From assembly GCA_036674765.1 (NCBI GenBank), contig JARVKI010000033.1:347262-411261 (forward strand): a DNA stretch of 64,000 bases, in the 5' to 3' direction. Position numbers and translations under genes: made by a program. How positions within the stretch are numbered: position 1 is the stretch's first letter; each line of letters begins with the position of its first letter. The notes under the pieces are model-generated. The model saw only the letters and a program-made list of their open reading frames with translations. It searched no databases and had not been told where the DNA came from. Below, piece after piece: positions 43,926 to 56,301 of this stretch. Source of the stretch: Seiridium cupressi (Eukaryota; Ascomycota; Sordariomycetes; Amphisphaeriales; Sporocadaceae).

Positions 43926-46900
43926 TCTTGATATAGTATCGTCCCGATCGTGTGATGTTGACTCGTCACCATCCCGATCTCCCCAGACTGTAACAAAGCA
44001 CCACTTTAGATGCCGCCTGTGTTTAGAGCACAACAGTTTGGTATGTTCCATTCACTGTATACCACTGGGTTAGTATTTTAAGTAGCGCAGGATAGGCCAG
44101 GATAATGCATCTTAGCGAGGAAAAATGGGAAGCCCTTTTGGTGAGCACATTGAATAGGCTGGTCAAAACTTTCACTGGTCTGTATAAACTCGGCCACGGG
44201 GAATAGACTTCTTTGGCGACATGGCAAGGGATAAACGGTCTCGTTCGTGGGGTGTGAGTGATTGGAATCGAATGCGCTGAATAAGACGCTGTGTAGCCTT
44301 TCTCTGCATATGCGGAGTGTCCCCATGCTGTGGGGGATTTTGCGCCTTTGGAGAAGGGATTGGTACTCGTCATTGGGGAGTGGTGCAAAAGCTGCTCTGC
44401 AGCAGGCTCGGGGGACTGGGCTTACTTGCATTGCATACAGCCTACTTCGAAAGAGCCCATGTAGGTCTGGTGGGATAACACAAAATGACGCCGGGGTCAA
44501 TGCCACTATGCTTTCAGAAGACTGAGATGCCGAGTTGATCAGACAAAGTAATACCTAAGCGAAAGACTATTTGGCTCCCTTTCACCTAGAAAGATGCAAC
44601 GAACCATCAGGGAGGTAGGTTTAGAAGTGAGATATAATTCCTCCTATCAGACAGTTCCGTTTCAAGATAAGCCCCGACCCGTGGGCTGAGTGATTCTAGA
44701 CTACTTCTTTCGCCACGGCGTGTATGCAGGGGCTCGTTGCGCATCTTGCTTGCTAAGAATGACGAGCGCCCTGCGATCACCCGCGGAGACGAGGTAAACG
44801 GGGGACGGGTCTTGCATTTCGCCCGCCAAGCTCCGGCCAATGGTCCTTGGAGCGGTACCTATGGGCTATTATTGGTCTGTTCCTTCTCCTGTTCTTGGGT
44901 TGGCTCGGAAGATTAGGATAGGTTATTCTGACAATCATCATTTGATCAGTCTGAGGTCAGCCTGACCAGAAAGGATACGATGCGATATGATGCGATGCTA
45001 CTGTGTATGCAGGGTCGCAATTCTCATATCACCTCGCGGCTTATAGGCCCCCGCGAAAGCATGCCCGTAGGTGAGACACACTGGGAGGGGACTGATTCGA
45101 ATGACTATGCATTTTAGAACTGGGGCTGTCTTACGATTTCCCCAAGAGACGAGTCAGGGAGAGTGGCTTTCTCTTGGAGGGCGGGCGTACAAGGGCCAAT
45201 ATATTCCATGCAGCCTGGGTCACTCAAGACATATCTGTACTGCACGAGAAAGAGAGAAAAAGTGGTACGAGCTTTTGGGCTTTTCCGATCGGGCCGGATC
45301 GTATCATATTTTATTCTGCAATACAAGACCCCAGAAGAGGACAGTACAAAGAGATAAAGTTGCTCCGGCCGGACAGCTCCGGATCGTCCTTCTCTATGTA
45401 TGGCATGATACCGGCATAAGGACTAGCTGCTTGGGATGCGTACCATGCTGCAAAAGCAGGAACGGCGCCGGGTGGGCTTACAGCATGGCATACTCGAGAC
45501 CATTAAAGTAGCACGAGCAAGTCGTATGTGTGGAATCTTCATTCCCACCGAATCTGTAGTGGAGCAGCGAGGGAGGAAGCAGTATATCTCGCGGCGGCCA
45601 GTGGTCTGGTGCCTGCTTCCGGCGCCACGACGTACTTGTACAGCACAGAAAAGGCTAGAATGGCGTGAGTTGCACAGTCCCCGGGGCGGACGTGTGATCT
45701 CTTTTGTGCACCTTTGCTCGCTTTTCTAGTGGGAAACAACGAAAGAATATGCCCTGGGAGTGCTGGACTGGGCATGCCGGATGCCGTGCTAAGGCTGTCG
45801 CGGAACTGAGAGATCGGCCACAGAGTAAAAGGTTCCACTGCGGCCGAAGAAATACGGGGGATGATAGACCCAGGGACTTTTCTCCTTCCTCCCGGCCATA
45901 TCGGAGGTAGGGATAAGATCCAATGGACTGTCAGATCAAGCTGCGTTTCATGAGTTGTGAGATTCCTTCAGGGTCTGGCGTCGTCACCCTTCGGGGCGAA
46001 GGAGCCGTTTGCTAACTAGTCGGGAGCGTGAGGTAGGTATATACCCGGCTTAGTTTCCTTGTAAGCCAGAATAATGTCAGCGGCAAGTCAGGGTAAAGGA
46101 TTTAGCGGAGCTATTTTCAGGTAGCACAGGCAATGAGTAGCATTGATAAAAAGTCGCACTCTATCATTCGTAGACAGAATGCCGAGCCCAAATCAAGTGA
46201 CCTGGATTGGCTGTATTCAAGAGGCCCGGCACGCAGAGAGACCCTCATGCAGCACGCAGCAGCAGACCTTTTGGCGAAGCGAAGGAATCAGAACCCTGGG
46301 ATCGACCGAGATATACGGCTGGCATTTGGACTGCCGCTTACTGGAGGTCGCGATAGTCTATAGGCCTAGACCAAGCGATGACGCCTTAGCCGGAGAATTA
46401 TTAGGCACTGATAATCATGACAAATTGGAAAGAAATCAGCAAGTAGAATGTCGAAATGGATATGACTTATTACACGAGCAGATGCCCTGTTTATCTTGGC
46501 CCTCCCGCATGTGGCTTGGGGGATGGGCGATTGCATAGTCCCAGCTATCTGGAATAATCGGCGATGTACTGCCGATCAGCCCTCGTCATTTGCGAGTTCA
46601 AGATCACGGGAACCCTCCAAAGCATGCCGAAACAGGAAATTCACTGATATCCCACCCACCCTTCTGTACGTTTCGGCCATTGTTCTGTGTATTCTGCCTC
46701 TCTGGCTTTCGGTCCTTGCAGCGACAGCCACACACACACTTCCAAAGGGAGATGCCAAAAATGGAGCCCGCAAATCCGTCACCACACCAACACAGGCGAC
46801 CCTTCGCTAGCAGCGCTCTTTGTCATCTGCTCCGGTACCCATACGCAGACAGGCCAAACAAAAGCGTGGGTGTGTGTAGGTTAGGTATGTACGGCGCCGA

Positions 46901-48330
46901 AGGGGCAAGCGAATGCAGACCCCGCAAATGCCTTCCCCCCCAAGCTGCGCACACTCAGCCCACGCGATCGCATCACTGACCCTCCCTTCTCCGTGCCCCG
47001 TCCACCCCATGGTGACATGCTACCACCATTTCAGTCACCTAGCGCAGTGATGGTAGCATCTGCCTTGCAGGTCTTTCCACCCACTATATCCGCGACATAA
47101 TCTAACAATTAAAGAGAGTGTGTACGGCATTTCCGTGTGGGTTGTATGAAACCTAAGATCCGCCCTGTCATTACGTAAGTCAGTAGCAAGGATCACACTT
47201 TGACGTACCTTGAAATACACTTTCTGATCATAGGTGGGCCCCGGTGTCCCATGAGACATGCTATGTCAGATCGCCTTCTACGCTAAATAGATTGCGGCAG
47301 AGGCTAGGCACTCTTTCAGTGGTTCGGCACACGGCCTAATTTCTTTCAAGGTCACGATGGTGGATAGATAGATGGCAGAGCATGACTTAGTAGTTCCTGC
47401 CGTGTATAGATTGCCAAATATGCAAATATTCAGTTCAGTGGTTGAAGCCAGTATCAAGTGGAGAGAATAGAGATTCGGTCATTTTGATTATTTGCTAGCT
47501 ACAAGACGCAATGGAAAGGATTCTGTATTGAAGTGAAACTGGAGCCATGCCTCCCATTCGACTGCTGCTGGTTGCGCTGCGTGCTGTTGTTCTGTTGACT
47601 TCGCTTTGAAGGAGATGTCTCGTGATTCTCGTATCCAAAAAGCAGAAGACGAGCCACTGGGTTGAGCTCGTCTCCGTCGAAATATGCTGTATCATGTTTG
47701 TGCTCCGCCATCTCACCAGCTCGTCCCATCTTTCCCCCCTCCCATAAAAATGCCGTGAGACATTATCAACCATATTTGCTTCCGCGAAAAGAACATCCCC
47801 GTCTCCGTGCTTTGCTATACATAGATCTTTGAGTAATCTCCGATGCAAGCACGTAACCTGAAGCCCCAAGTGAACCCGAGAGCGCTGCGGTGAGATTAAA
47901 CCCCCTTACAGCCGGTCTTCCCAATGCCCAGGACCCAGAGAAAGTTGTACAAGAAGGAAAAGGTGCGGACTCAGCCGGCACCGAGGAAAGCAGTTCCCCC
48001 CAACCACCGCCATTTTCGCCATGCATATCCCATAGACCCATATCGATACGATATATCGAGGAAATTCCAACCCATAAAAAACAAGATAAATCAAATGCTG
48101 GCTCGCTTGCTAATCACAACAAGATAAAGGATCGAAAACCGCTAGACAAAGTAAACAAGGTGCTTTCGGTGCACATGTGCGCGTGAGCAGCATTGGATGT
48201 AGTTGCGCGGTGAGCGGCGAAAAGTGTATGAACAGGAGATATGAGAAACGGGAAACTGGACCGAAGAAACACGCTTTCGTAGATCAGGACGTGTCATATC
48301 GAATCGTGATCATCATTAGAGTCGTTAATA
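43926..48330. other. Gene-poor stretch, about 4.4 kb
   Basis: Between the Nif1-like gene and the stop of the bZIP gene. All ORFs are short (under 150 codons), overlap on both strands and show no family features. No tRNA or 5S rRNA pattern was recognised. It could hold non-coding transcripts, but nothing in the sequence proves this. Confidence 0.45.
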
Positions 48331-50178
48331 TCATGATATCGCATCATTGCCGGACTGATGCTCGTTGTGAGCATTAGCCTCGGCCACCATTTTGGCGAAG
48401 TTTCTCACAACATCGCGGGGGATCTGGTCCCATAAGAGAGATCTAGTGTAGACTTCGGCGGCTGACTGTTTTTCGTTGTTTCGCATAGCCGCGAGTGATT
48501 CTGCAAGATTGCGGCGACCTTGGCTGGTCGAGGGAGGAGGGGCGTTCTGGAGGAAGTCTTGCGAAGTGACACCGTTGTACTGCGCAGGGGTCATGGAAAA
48601 GAGTTGCTCCTTGGTCTGCTCGTGGGTTGGCTGAGTGAGGGAGTCGCTGAGGCCACCTAGCGCCGAAGGGGCAATACCGTTCATGTTGGCGCCGTGCATC
48701 GGAGTGGGTGTAGCCATAGCCCAGCTCGTTCCAGAAGGCTGAGGGGCGGCGGCAGCCATGACGGGACCGGGCGCCTGTGCGACACCAGCGTCCTTGAAGA
48801 TGTTCTCCAGGAGCGTAGCCGAGGCTTCACGGACATCCTCGGAGACGCGGGGAATGCTGGGCGTCGAGCGGTTTGACATGACGAATGCACCCACGAGGAA
48901 GAGCATGAAGAGGAGTCCACCTTGAGTGGAAGGCTTTTCGACATCGGTGGGAAGTGTGATTTCGGTCTTCTTGGTTGGCATGACCTGAAGTTCTTGCTTG
49001 ACTTCTTGCTCCATGGGCTGGTACTGTCCCATGAAACCCATGTTGTCCCAAGAAGGATCCATAGTCATCTCCATGTCGTTGAAGGCGTTGGTGTAGCCAG
49101 CGTTGCTAGGCATGTTGGCGTTCTCCAAACTCTTCACGTGGTCGCTGAGGACGCTGACCTTCTTGCGAAGCTCGCCAGTCTCGATGGTGTGGTTTCCGAT
49201 GAGCTCCTCCTTCTCCATTATGAGAACTTCGGCGCGGTTCTGGAAGTACTCCTTTTCGCGCATCAGCTGATCTAGCTTCATGTTGAGCTCGGCGATCATT
49301 TCCTCTTGGTCGGAGATGACAGCAGTGTACTGCTTCTTCTCGTCTTCGAGCCTCTCGGTGTGCATCTTTTTCCTTTGCCTAGAGTCGAGAGCTGCCTGGC
49401 GGTTGCGCAGAAGACGCTTCTGCTGCTTCAACTCCTTGATCTCCTGGTCATCTGTCGATTGAGAGATTAGGTGATCGATGTTGTTGAGATTCCGCTCTGC
49501 AGGAATGTCGAACCTGGCGTTCTTTTTCCTGATGCCATCCCCACGGCGCAATTCATTATGCGACCTGATAGCTGGGCTCTCGGGGCGCATTCGCTTTGCC
49601 ATTGATTGATGGTTCTTCATGTCAGGGCCCATCCATGACTTCATCGGCGACGATGGTATCGAGTGACCGTTGGGTCCCATGTTCTGAAACAAGGGAACCT
49701 GTCCAGTGGGGTTGGTGAAGGGTGTCTGCGTAGGCATGGGCTGCTGGAAGACGGATGCGCTGCCATCGTATTCCGAGGCAAGGCCGTCGTACTGCTGTAA
49801 CGGCGTGCAGGTGCCCGAGCCGTGGCTCATATTCCACTGTCCCTGGGCGGCATAACCTTGCGGCTGATCCATGCGCATGAATGGGTTGTTGTTCTGAGGC
49901 TCCAGGAAGGGATTATTCGACGGCACGGACTGCATGTCGACCGAATGCCAGTCTTCCGTCTTGGGCGAGAACAACGTCGAGGAGACAGCGAAGGAATCTC
50001 TGCGGCTACCCGCCATGGGGGGCGACATCTCGAGGCCCGAGTCCATGCCGTTGTGGTCCAGAATGCTTTCGTCGAGGATACTGTTATCCTCTTCCTCAAA
50101 GTACTTCTGGGCTTGCGTTGTGTCGACTGTTAATGGGCTGGGCCTGTAGAAAGCCTGCATCTGAAATGTCGAGACCAT
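48331..50178 (-). CDS. bZIP transcription factor with an internal hydrophobic segment
   Basis: Intronless, 615 residues from the ATG at 50176-50178; the next Met, at residue 7, is an alternative. The N-terminal 240 residues are Pro/Asn/Gln/Ser/Met-rich, as in an activation region. The basic region at 248-272 contains the bZIP signature NRQAALDSR (N-x7-R), followed by a long coiled coil to about 355. A hydrophobic segment, GGLLFMLFLVGAFVM (420-434), follows, then a Pro/Ala/Ser-rich C-terminal 180 residues. The layout resembles a group of filamentous-fungal bZIP factors with a role in cell-wall integrity, such as MBZ1 of Metarhizium, though I cannot confirm orthology. The single hydrophobic stretch could tether the protein to a membrane, as in ATF6-type factors, or be part of a domain core. 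It is isolated by long empty flanks. Confidence 0.85.
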   Translation of the reverse strand: MVSTFQMQAFYRPSPLTVDTTQAQKYFEEEDNSILDESILDHNGMDSGLEMSPPMAGSRRDSFAVSSTLFSPKTEDWHSVDMQSVPSNNPFLEPQNNNPFMRMDQPQGYAAQGQWNMSHGSGTCTPLQQYDGLASEYDGSASVFQQPMPTQTPFTNPTGQVPLFQNMGPNGHSIPSSPMKSWMGPDMKNHQSMAKRMRPESPAIRSHNELRRGDGIRKKNARFDIPAERNLNNIDHLISQSTDDQEIKELKQQKRLLRNRQAALDSRQRKKMHTERLEDEKKQYTAVISDQEEMIAELNMKLDQLMREKEYFQNRAEVLIMEKEELIGNHTIETGELRKKVSVLSDHVKSLENANMPSNAGYTNAFNDMEMTMDPSWDNMGFMGQYQPMEQEVKQELQVMPTKKTEITLPTDVEKPSTQGGLLFMLFLVGAFVMSNRSTPSIPRVSEDVREASATLLENIFKDAGVAQAPGPVMAAAAPQPSGTSWAMATPTPMHGANMNGIAPSALGGLSDSLTQPTHEQTKEQLFSMTPAQYNGVTSQDFLQNAPPPSTSQGRRNLAESLAAMRNNEKQSAAEVYTRSLLWDQIPRDVVRNFAKMVAEANAHNEHQSGNDAIS

Positions 50179-53100
50179 TGCAAGTCTGTAGCTGTGGTGG
50201 AGTGGTAGTGGTGGTGAGACCAAAGGGCTGTAAGTCTACACTATAACGAAGAGCTGAGGTCGGAACTAGGTAGTCGTCGTATTAGTGCGCTGAAGCGGTG
50301 AGAATTGACGTGCGACTCTGAAACTGGATGCGCGACAAGTGGTCGATGAGTGATGCAAAGTCAAAACAAGAGCGCTCTTCTCTTTCCCCAAACAAGGCCT
50401 GTGGTCGTGATATGGTCGTAATTCGTGATAATAATAGTGGACATGCGTAAATGCGGATGGCAATAGTATTGCGAGACAATGGGAGGGGAAAGGTCTCAAA
50501 AAAGCAGGATAAGCTGCAGTGATAAGAGGTTGGGTGACTTGTGGTGGGGAGACGGCGGGAAGCGGGAAGGGTTTTAAAGAGAAGGTGGGAAAATAGTCGG
50601 TTCGACTCACACTCTTCGGAAGTCTTGCTTCTTGTCTGAGTATTTCACTCTCTAACTTGTGACAGGGTCCTGGTCCTGGTCCTGGTCCTGGTCCTGTCCT
50701 GTTATACAGAGCGCGCTGGAAGGGACCGACTGTGAGACTGAAGCTCGCGTCGGAAAGGATAATAACAATGGGATATGTAGTGTTTCTCTCTATCTTGAAA
50801 TGGGGGCGATGCTAGAGGGCGAGGAGCGGTCTTGTACTTAAGCAGGACGGCCGTTGGGTCAGGTCGGTTTCTGTGACTGAGTCCAAGGATGGCTTCTTGG
50901 AATTACGGGACGGGGGAGTGAGTACAAGAGCAAAGTACTGGTTTAGTGGGGACCAAGGCCCGCGAGACCTGGGACTGACGAACGGGAACTTTTTCGTGTG
51001 CTCTAGGTGGGCAGAGGGTGTGGGAGGACGTGGGTATTCGCCGTATTTGGTGTGTGATGAGAGCCCAGAGTTCCCGGTTTGCGAGAGGCCAAGAGTCACA
51101 GGAAACCCGTCGGCCGGCGTTCAAAACCCGTAATGCAAAGACGGTCAAGCTCCCGAGCTCTCTCGAGTCTGGCTGCCCCATGCGCTCGCTAGGCCGTGAA
51201 TCGGCTTGGCAGCGTGGGTAGCGAGCGAAGGCAGAGCACCGCCCAAGCATTGGGTCTCGTCAAGCGTGCAGTCGGACGGGGCCTGCTACTGTGCTGTACA
51301 GTAGGGCAGGAGACAGAGCAGCCCTCTCGGCTTGCACGCCCCTCTCCCGCGCGAGCGTATGACTGGTGGGCAGCACCATACAATACCGGACTGTGAGAAA
51401 CGGACACGGCGCTACTGTGACGGTTCAGCCTTCGCACGGGTCATGTCTTCCCAAAGCAGCAGGGGTACCAGTGAGCCGTTGGTCGAAGAGGGCAGTCAGA
51501 GGAAAGCGGCAGCCCTGTCGACGTTGGGCATCAACGGCCTTGGGGTGCAATTGATACCTGAAAGTCCTTGGAACCATGCACCCAAAGCGCCCACGAGCAC
51601 CTCTCTAGCACCCATTGACAGCCACTGGAAGCCATCTGGGGGATCCCATTGCTCAGCTGTTGGTGGGGTGGAAATCAATGACCGCCAGGCACTGGCCGTG
51701 AGCCCTCGCATAGCGAGACCAGCGCTGTATTGCAATCGGTCGATAGCGGCCTGCCTTCTCCCTTCCAGTGGTCATTCAGCAGGCCCTCGGGCACACCATT
51801 GGTGACTTTCAGGGCTAAATGTGATAGATCGTGGTGATGCGCACTGTGAGTCGGGCGTAAATATGGTTCGTTGCTGGTCACCTCGACATTGATACAGGCC
51901 TCGTTCCCAACTCTTCTAGACAGAATTGAGGAAAGGCTGCCGGGATGGATTCCGGGTTCCGTTTGACAAGCAGAGCTCTCCACGCCTTGGTACATACTAC
52001 ACAGATCTGATATTCGTACATTACATACATAGATACAGATGCCATATGTGATCCTCCGTTGTACAGCGGTGAGTATCACATGACACACAGGACTTGGGCA
52101 TCTTGACTGCCCTGTTGAGAACGCACGAATGACTGGATTTGAGTGCTTGTACCTATTTTCGTGATACTGTTGCTGGGCTGTGGGCTTAAGAAGGTTTAAT
52201 AGTCTCGGTCGGTGAAAGACACCCGTTGTGATTCTGGCGTGGCGCTAACGCCCGAGCGCCTTCCCTATGGTACTCGGGCAGACCTATTAAGTTTGCGCAA
52301 ATTGGCAAGACATTTACTCTAAGACATGCCTATAACATCAGCTACGAATCGACAGTATAGAATTCCAGCCCATCGACTAGCCATGACTTACGATAAAGAA
52401 CCCGCTCAGCCACATGTTGATCACATCAATCTGATACAGTCTAGTTACGGCAGAGGATCTGCTGCTCACTTGGAGAGAGGCTCCGCCTTCCGTGATCTGA
52501 CGAATCTCGGGATAAACGGGGAATACCACTTGTCACTGTCGCAGCCAGACCAAGGAGCCTGGGGCGATCTTCTCAACCCTGCTTCAGATCCATTTTTGCC
52601 GGCCTTCTCATACACGGATATTCGTCCACCGCTACATGTCCGTGGCCATCAGGAATGTGAAGATGGAGCATCAAGACTATGTCGCGTCTTGCGCGTGCAT
52701 GAATTTTCGCGAGGACTAGAGATTATCTAAACTGATCCGCACTCCAATAGAGCAAGCCCTTGCATCAGCCCGTTTCCGACGGTCACTGCAAGGGCGAGAC
52801 ACTGAGAAGACCGGCTTTATTAATTTTCACTGCATTGAGGAAATCCACTGCTCCAAGGTACCGCTAGAAGCTCCCTAGAAGAGCACATTGGATTAGGGTG
52901 CACAGACAGCGGAGCCCGGGAGCGATCCCTTCTGACAGCTCCGACCAACCCATCCTGACTTGGTTGACAGGCCAGGCCACGGGGAACAAGGGTGGCTGCC
53001 TCTACACCGCGGGATAATACGTAGCTAGAAAAAGACTTTGCCATGGCCGCTGGTCGAAATTTCGCTCCGGGGACTTGACCTTTGGGTATCAAGGTAAATC

Positions 53101-54269
53101 CCAACACCGCGGCACTGACCGCAATGGCTTGACCGAGGGAATCAGGGCATAGCCCAGCCACATCGCATGACAGTCAAGCGGTGCTAAGGGACGGTTGAGA
53201 TGAACAATGACGCAAATCTTCGAAGCTAGAGATCTGCCGTGCTATTCTACTTCCCAGAGGACCGGGACCGGGGACCCGTCCAAAGAAATAGAGATCAGAC
53301 CCAATACGCGTCGCTCTTTTTCGCGATGCCACACGGGCATCACAACGGTACCGTGAAGAGAATTAGAATGAAAACGGAAGTTTCCGAAGTCTTCAACGGC
53401 GCCGGATGGTCGTGCCTGGCTGATCATCAAAACAAGGGCCGACCATATCTTGACCACCCGCGCGCGTCCATGTCAACACGATGAGTAACAACCAAGCAAG
53501 TCGCCTCGTGGTATCAAGCTTGCGACGGTGCCTGCCGGCTAGAGTCTGTAAACAACAAATCGCAAGTCCCGATCTGATACTCATATCTACAGTGCCAATC
53601 GGGGGGTACGCGCTGCGCTTCCCACGCGACATGGCGGCAGCGATATACATATTTAGCATAGTCAGCATGTTGGGCAGAATTCCATATCCATCATCACCGT
53701 TGCCGACAAATCAGAACTGCATATTTCTAGTTCGCAGCTCTCCCAGCCCAAGTGCTGTATGAAGGGTCTAGACAAGCAGCGAACGCGCGGGACGCTCAGC
53801 GCATTACTCGTAGAAAACCCATAGCCTCTAGCCAAAAAGGCATCGTGAGAGGCATAGCACGCCTCGCTTTATTGATTGGTCCTCAGGCCTCGAAAGCTCT
53901 AGTGGGCTGGCCAGAAATGGGCCTCAAGCTGAAGCATTGATCGCCGGGGCAGCTGAGCTCACCAAGTGATCCGGGACCAGATTAGTCAACAGTCTATTTC
54001 GACACATGACTTATTATGGCATAGTGAGCCGTCCTGACATGTAATTCACGGGCTTGGTCGTGAAACTCAAAAATAATCAATGACATCGTTTCATGACGCT
54101 GACCGCAAGGTCAAAGTACAAGTCCCCTTTGACGGGATTTGAAAGTGGGCTACGGGTGCCCGGTCTCCATCTAATCCACGGGGAAGTTGCACAAAGACCC
54201 CCGGGTGGGCATGGCCAGGAGACCAGAGACACACCGACATTGCGAGTCAAGCCGAAGTACCGAAGAGAG
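50179..54269. other. Gene-poor stretch upstream of the bZIP gene (about 4.1 kb)
   Basis: Probably includes a long 5' leader and promoter of the bZIP gene. It is pyrimidine-rich on the minus strand near 50300-50600. ORFs at 51332-51805 and 52326-52730 (+) have no family resemblance. No RNA gene was recognised. Confidence 0.45.
50666..50695. repeat. Hexanucleotide repeat (GGTCCT)5
   Basis: Five perfect tandem copies of GGTCCT about 490 bp upstream of the bZIP start codon, likely in its promoter or leader. The unit is purine-poor on one strand and polymorphism is expected. Confidence 0.9.
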
Positions 54270-54563
54270 ATGTTGATAATTTATTGTTATACCCTCGTAT
54301 CCATTTTCATTATCCCAATCGTGTGCGCAATAGGTGGGAGGAAAGGATGCGAGTTCCGTTTTCTCTCATGGCGTTGGGCACGAACGATGAAACGGAGGAT
54401 CGAGCCAGTCGAAGACGTCGGATGCAATGAATGTGATGAAGGAAAGCGGGCCGGCCGTTTATGCGGCCTGTGTCACCACAAGACCAACCACGGGGATTAT
54501 ATTGTGCCCGGCCCACGTTGGGATCTGAGAGACTATGCAGTAAGTACTTTACTCAGTCAATAG
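54270..54563 (+). CDS. Candidate small membrane-anchored Cys-rich protein
   Basis: An ATG at 54270 opens a frame with an N-terminal hydrophobic helix (LIIYCYTLVSIFIIPIVCAI), a basic stretch and two Cys pairs (CNECDEGKRAGRLCGLCHHK). A GTAAGT follows GCA at about 54540, which could be a donor. The helix plus CxxC...CxxC layout looks protein-like, but no family, ATG context or downstream exon supports it. It may be chance. Confidence 0.22.
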   Translation: MLIIYCYTLVSIFIIPIVCAIGGRKGCEFRFLSWRWARTMKRRIEPVEDVGCNECDEGKRAGRLCGLCHHKTNHGDYIVPGPRWDLRDYAVSTLLSQ

Positions 54564-56301
54564 CAATCGGAGATCTAGTCGACTTAGGCGAGTGGGCTCC
54601 CGTGCGCAAATAGGAAGCAAGCGAGTCTGTACTGCACAAGAAAGGAGTTCGTTTGGGCTATGAGTGGGATTGGTCTTCGGTTTAGTACTGTATCAAGACC
54701 CTGGGGTAGTTGTGTTAGAGGGCGGTAGCGAAACAGGTACAGCTGCGATGGGCGGTGAGCCTGCAGATTCTGGATCCTCTAACAACCCTTGACAATTTTC
54801 CACCGTCCAGGAGCAAACGGCTGACGGTAACTTTTTGACCCAAAGACAACTGCAATTCATGAGATGGAATGATTCTTGATCGTGCAAGGACTAAACCTGC
54901 CGAGCTGGGACGTTGATGCCTCGGTAGATAGGTACGGTTTGTCATCAAGACTGCATTCGTGGCTTTGCTCATCCAGCAACGCCTAACGAAGACGAGGCAG
55001 TGGTGTTCTATGGAACGGTGATGACTTGCCTGCCGCGGCGCCGAACCTCCTTGCAGGGCCAGCTCACATCGCCGCACTCTTCGCTCCTGCTGGAGCATCA
55101 TCCACAGCGATGCCATGCCTTATCAGAGTCGCGAACCCAACCACACATTTTCTAAGCATTCCCAAGATCTGTGGCACTTCACGGTCGCCTGCAGGGTTAG
55201 TGCATGCGTGCGTAAGGTACCCAGGAATTTCCCCTTGTGGTGACATCAGCGCCACGGCAGACTATTTGGTATGATCATTTCGGGGAGTAGAGTCATTGTG
55301 ACCTAGCAGTGTTCGTAGTCTTTTCAAGGTCATGGTGTGGCGCAAACGAGCCTCGACGCCCAAAAGACCGGTGTGCTTGCCTATTCTATCCAGACCAATG
55401 GCCATCCGTCCACCCCATGTGTGTCGAGCTAGCCGAAATCGGTGTTTGCTGTTGCTGGCTGAAGGGAGTCCAAGCCTCAGTCGTACATGGCGGTGTAGAA
55501 CCGAGGGGACGGAAACCCATACGACGCAGTCTAGAACGAATCCCGTCCTTGGAAGTCGCAGATCCATTCTCCTGTGATTGAATCCTCCAGTCTAATCATG
55601 TCCACTCGTCGCAGAGAGACCCTGTACTTCTGAAACGCTGCAATTCTTGCCCAACGTTGAAACTGGTAATAATAGAGACCATCTCGTATCCGTAGCAAGA
55701 CATCGGTTCTCACGGCCGCGGAACGAGGAACAAGTCGATAGGATGCATAAGCTGTACCATACGTTTTCGTGTAAAGCTGTACGCGTTCGCGTGGAGCTGT
55801 CGGTCCTCGAGCAGCCTAACACTGTCTCCAAGGCTAACGGCCGGAATGGCGGATGTGGGTAATTGATGTGGTTTTGCATCCGTTGTGAAGTGAATGCATA
55901 GCAGACTTGGTATATGAACAACTCATAGCCTGAGCCTAACCTGAATGGAACATCCTCTCTCGCATGTGATGATAGACACTCGGAAGCTGTGAGTCATTCA
56001 ATGGTCCACTCAATTCCTCTCTGCGTACGGTATTCCTGATGGCGTCCGGCGAGACTTTGGTTAAGCAGGCGTTGGTGGGAATTCGACCCATGTCTACTCT
56101 TGTCCACGAACGTGACATGCGTGTAGAGTAGCGACGGCAGAGGCAAGCCAGACTAAGCAAATTTATACGATGATGCCCGGAAGAGAAGTTTCTCGATTTC
56201 GAAACCGAGACGTCGTGTGTAAATTGGCGAATATACTGGGTATCAAGGACAACTACAAAATCCATGTGACATCAGGGAAACTTCGTGCGTCGACGAGAAT
56301 G
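54564..56301. other. Gene-poor stretch before NOC4 (about 1.7 kb)
   Basis: Short overlapping ORFs only. The right end is the 3' region of NOC4. Confidence 0.45.

Noticed and set aside
56040..56160. tRNA-like GGGAATTCGACCC
   Set aside because: Resembles a B-box complement but no cloverleaf can be drawn around it.
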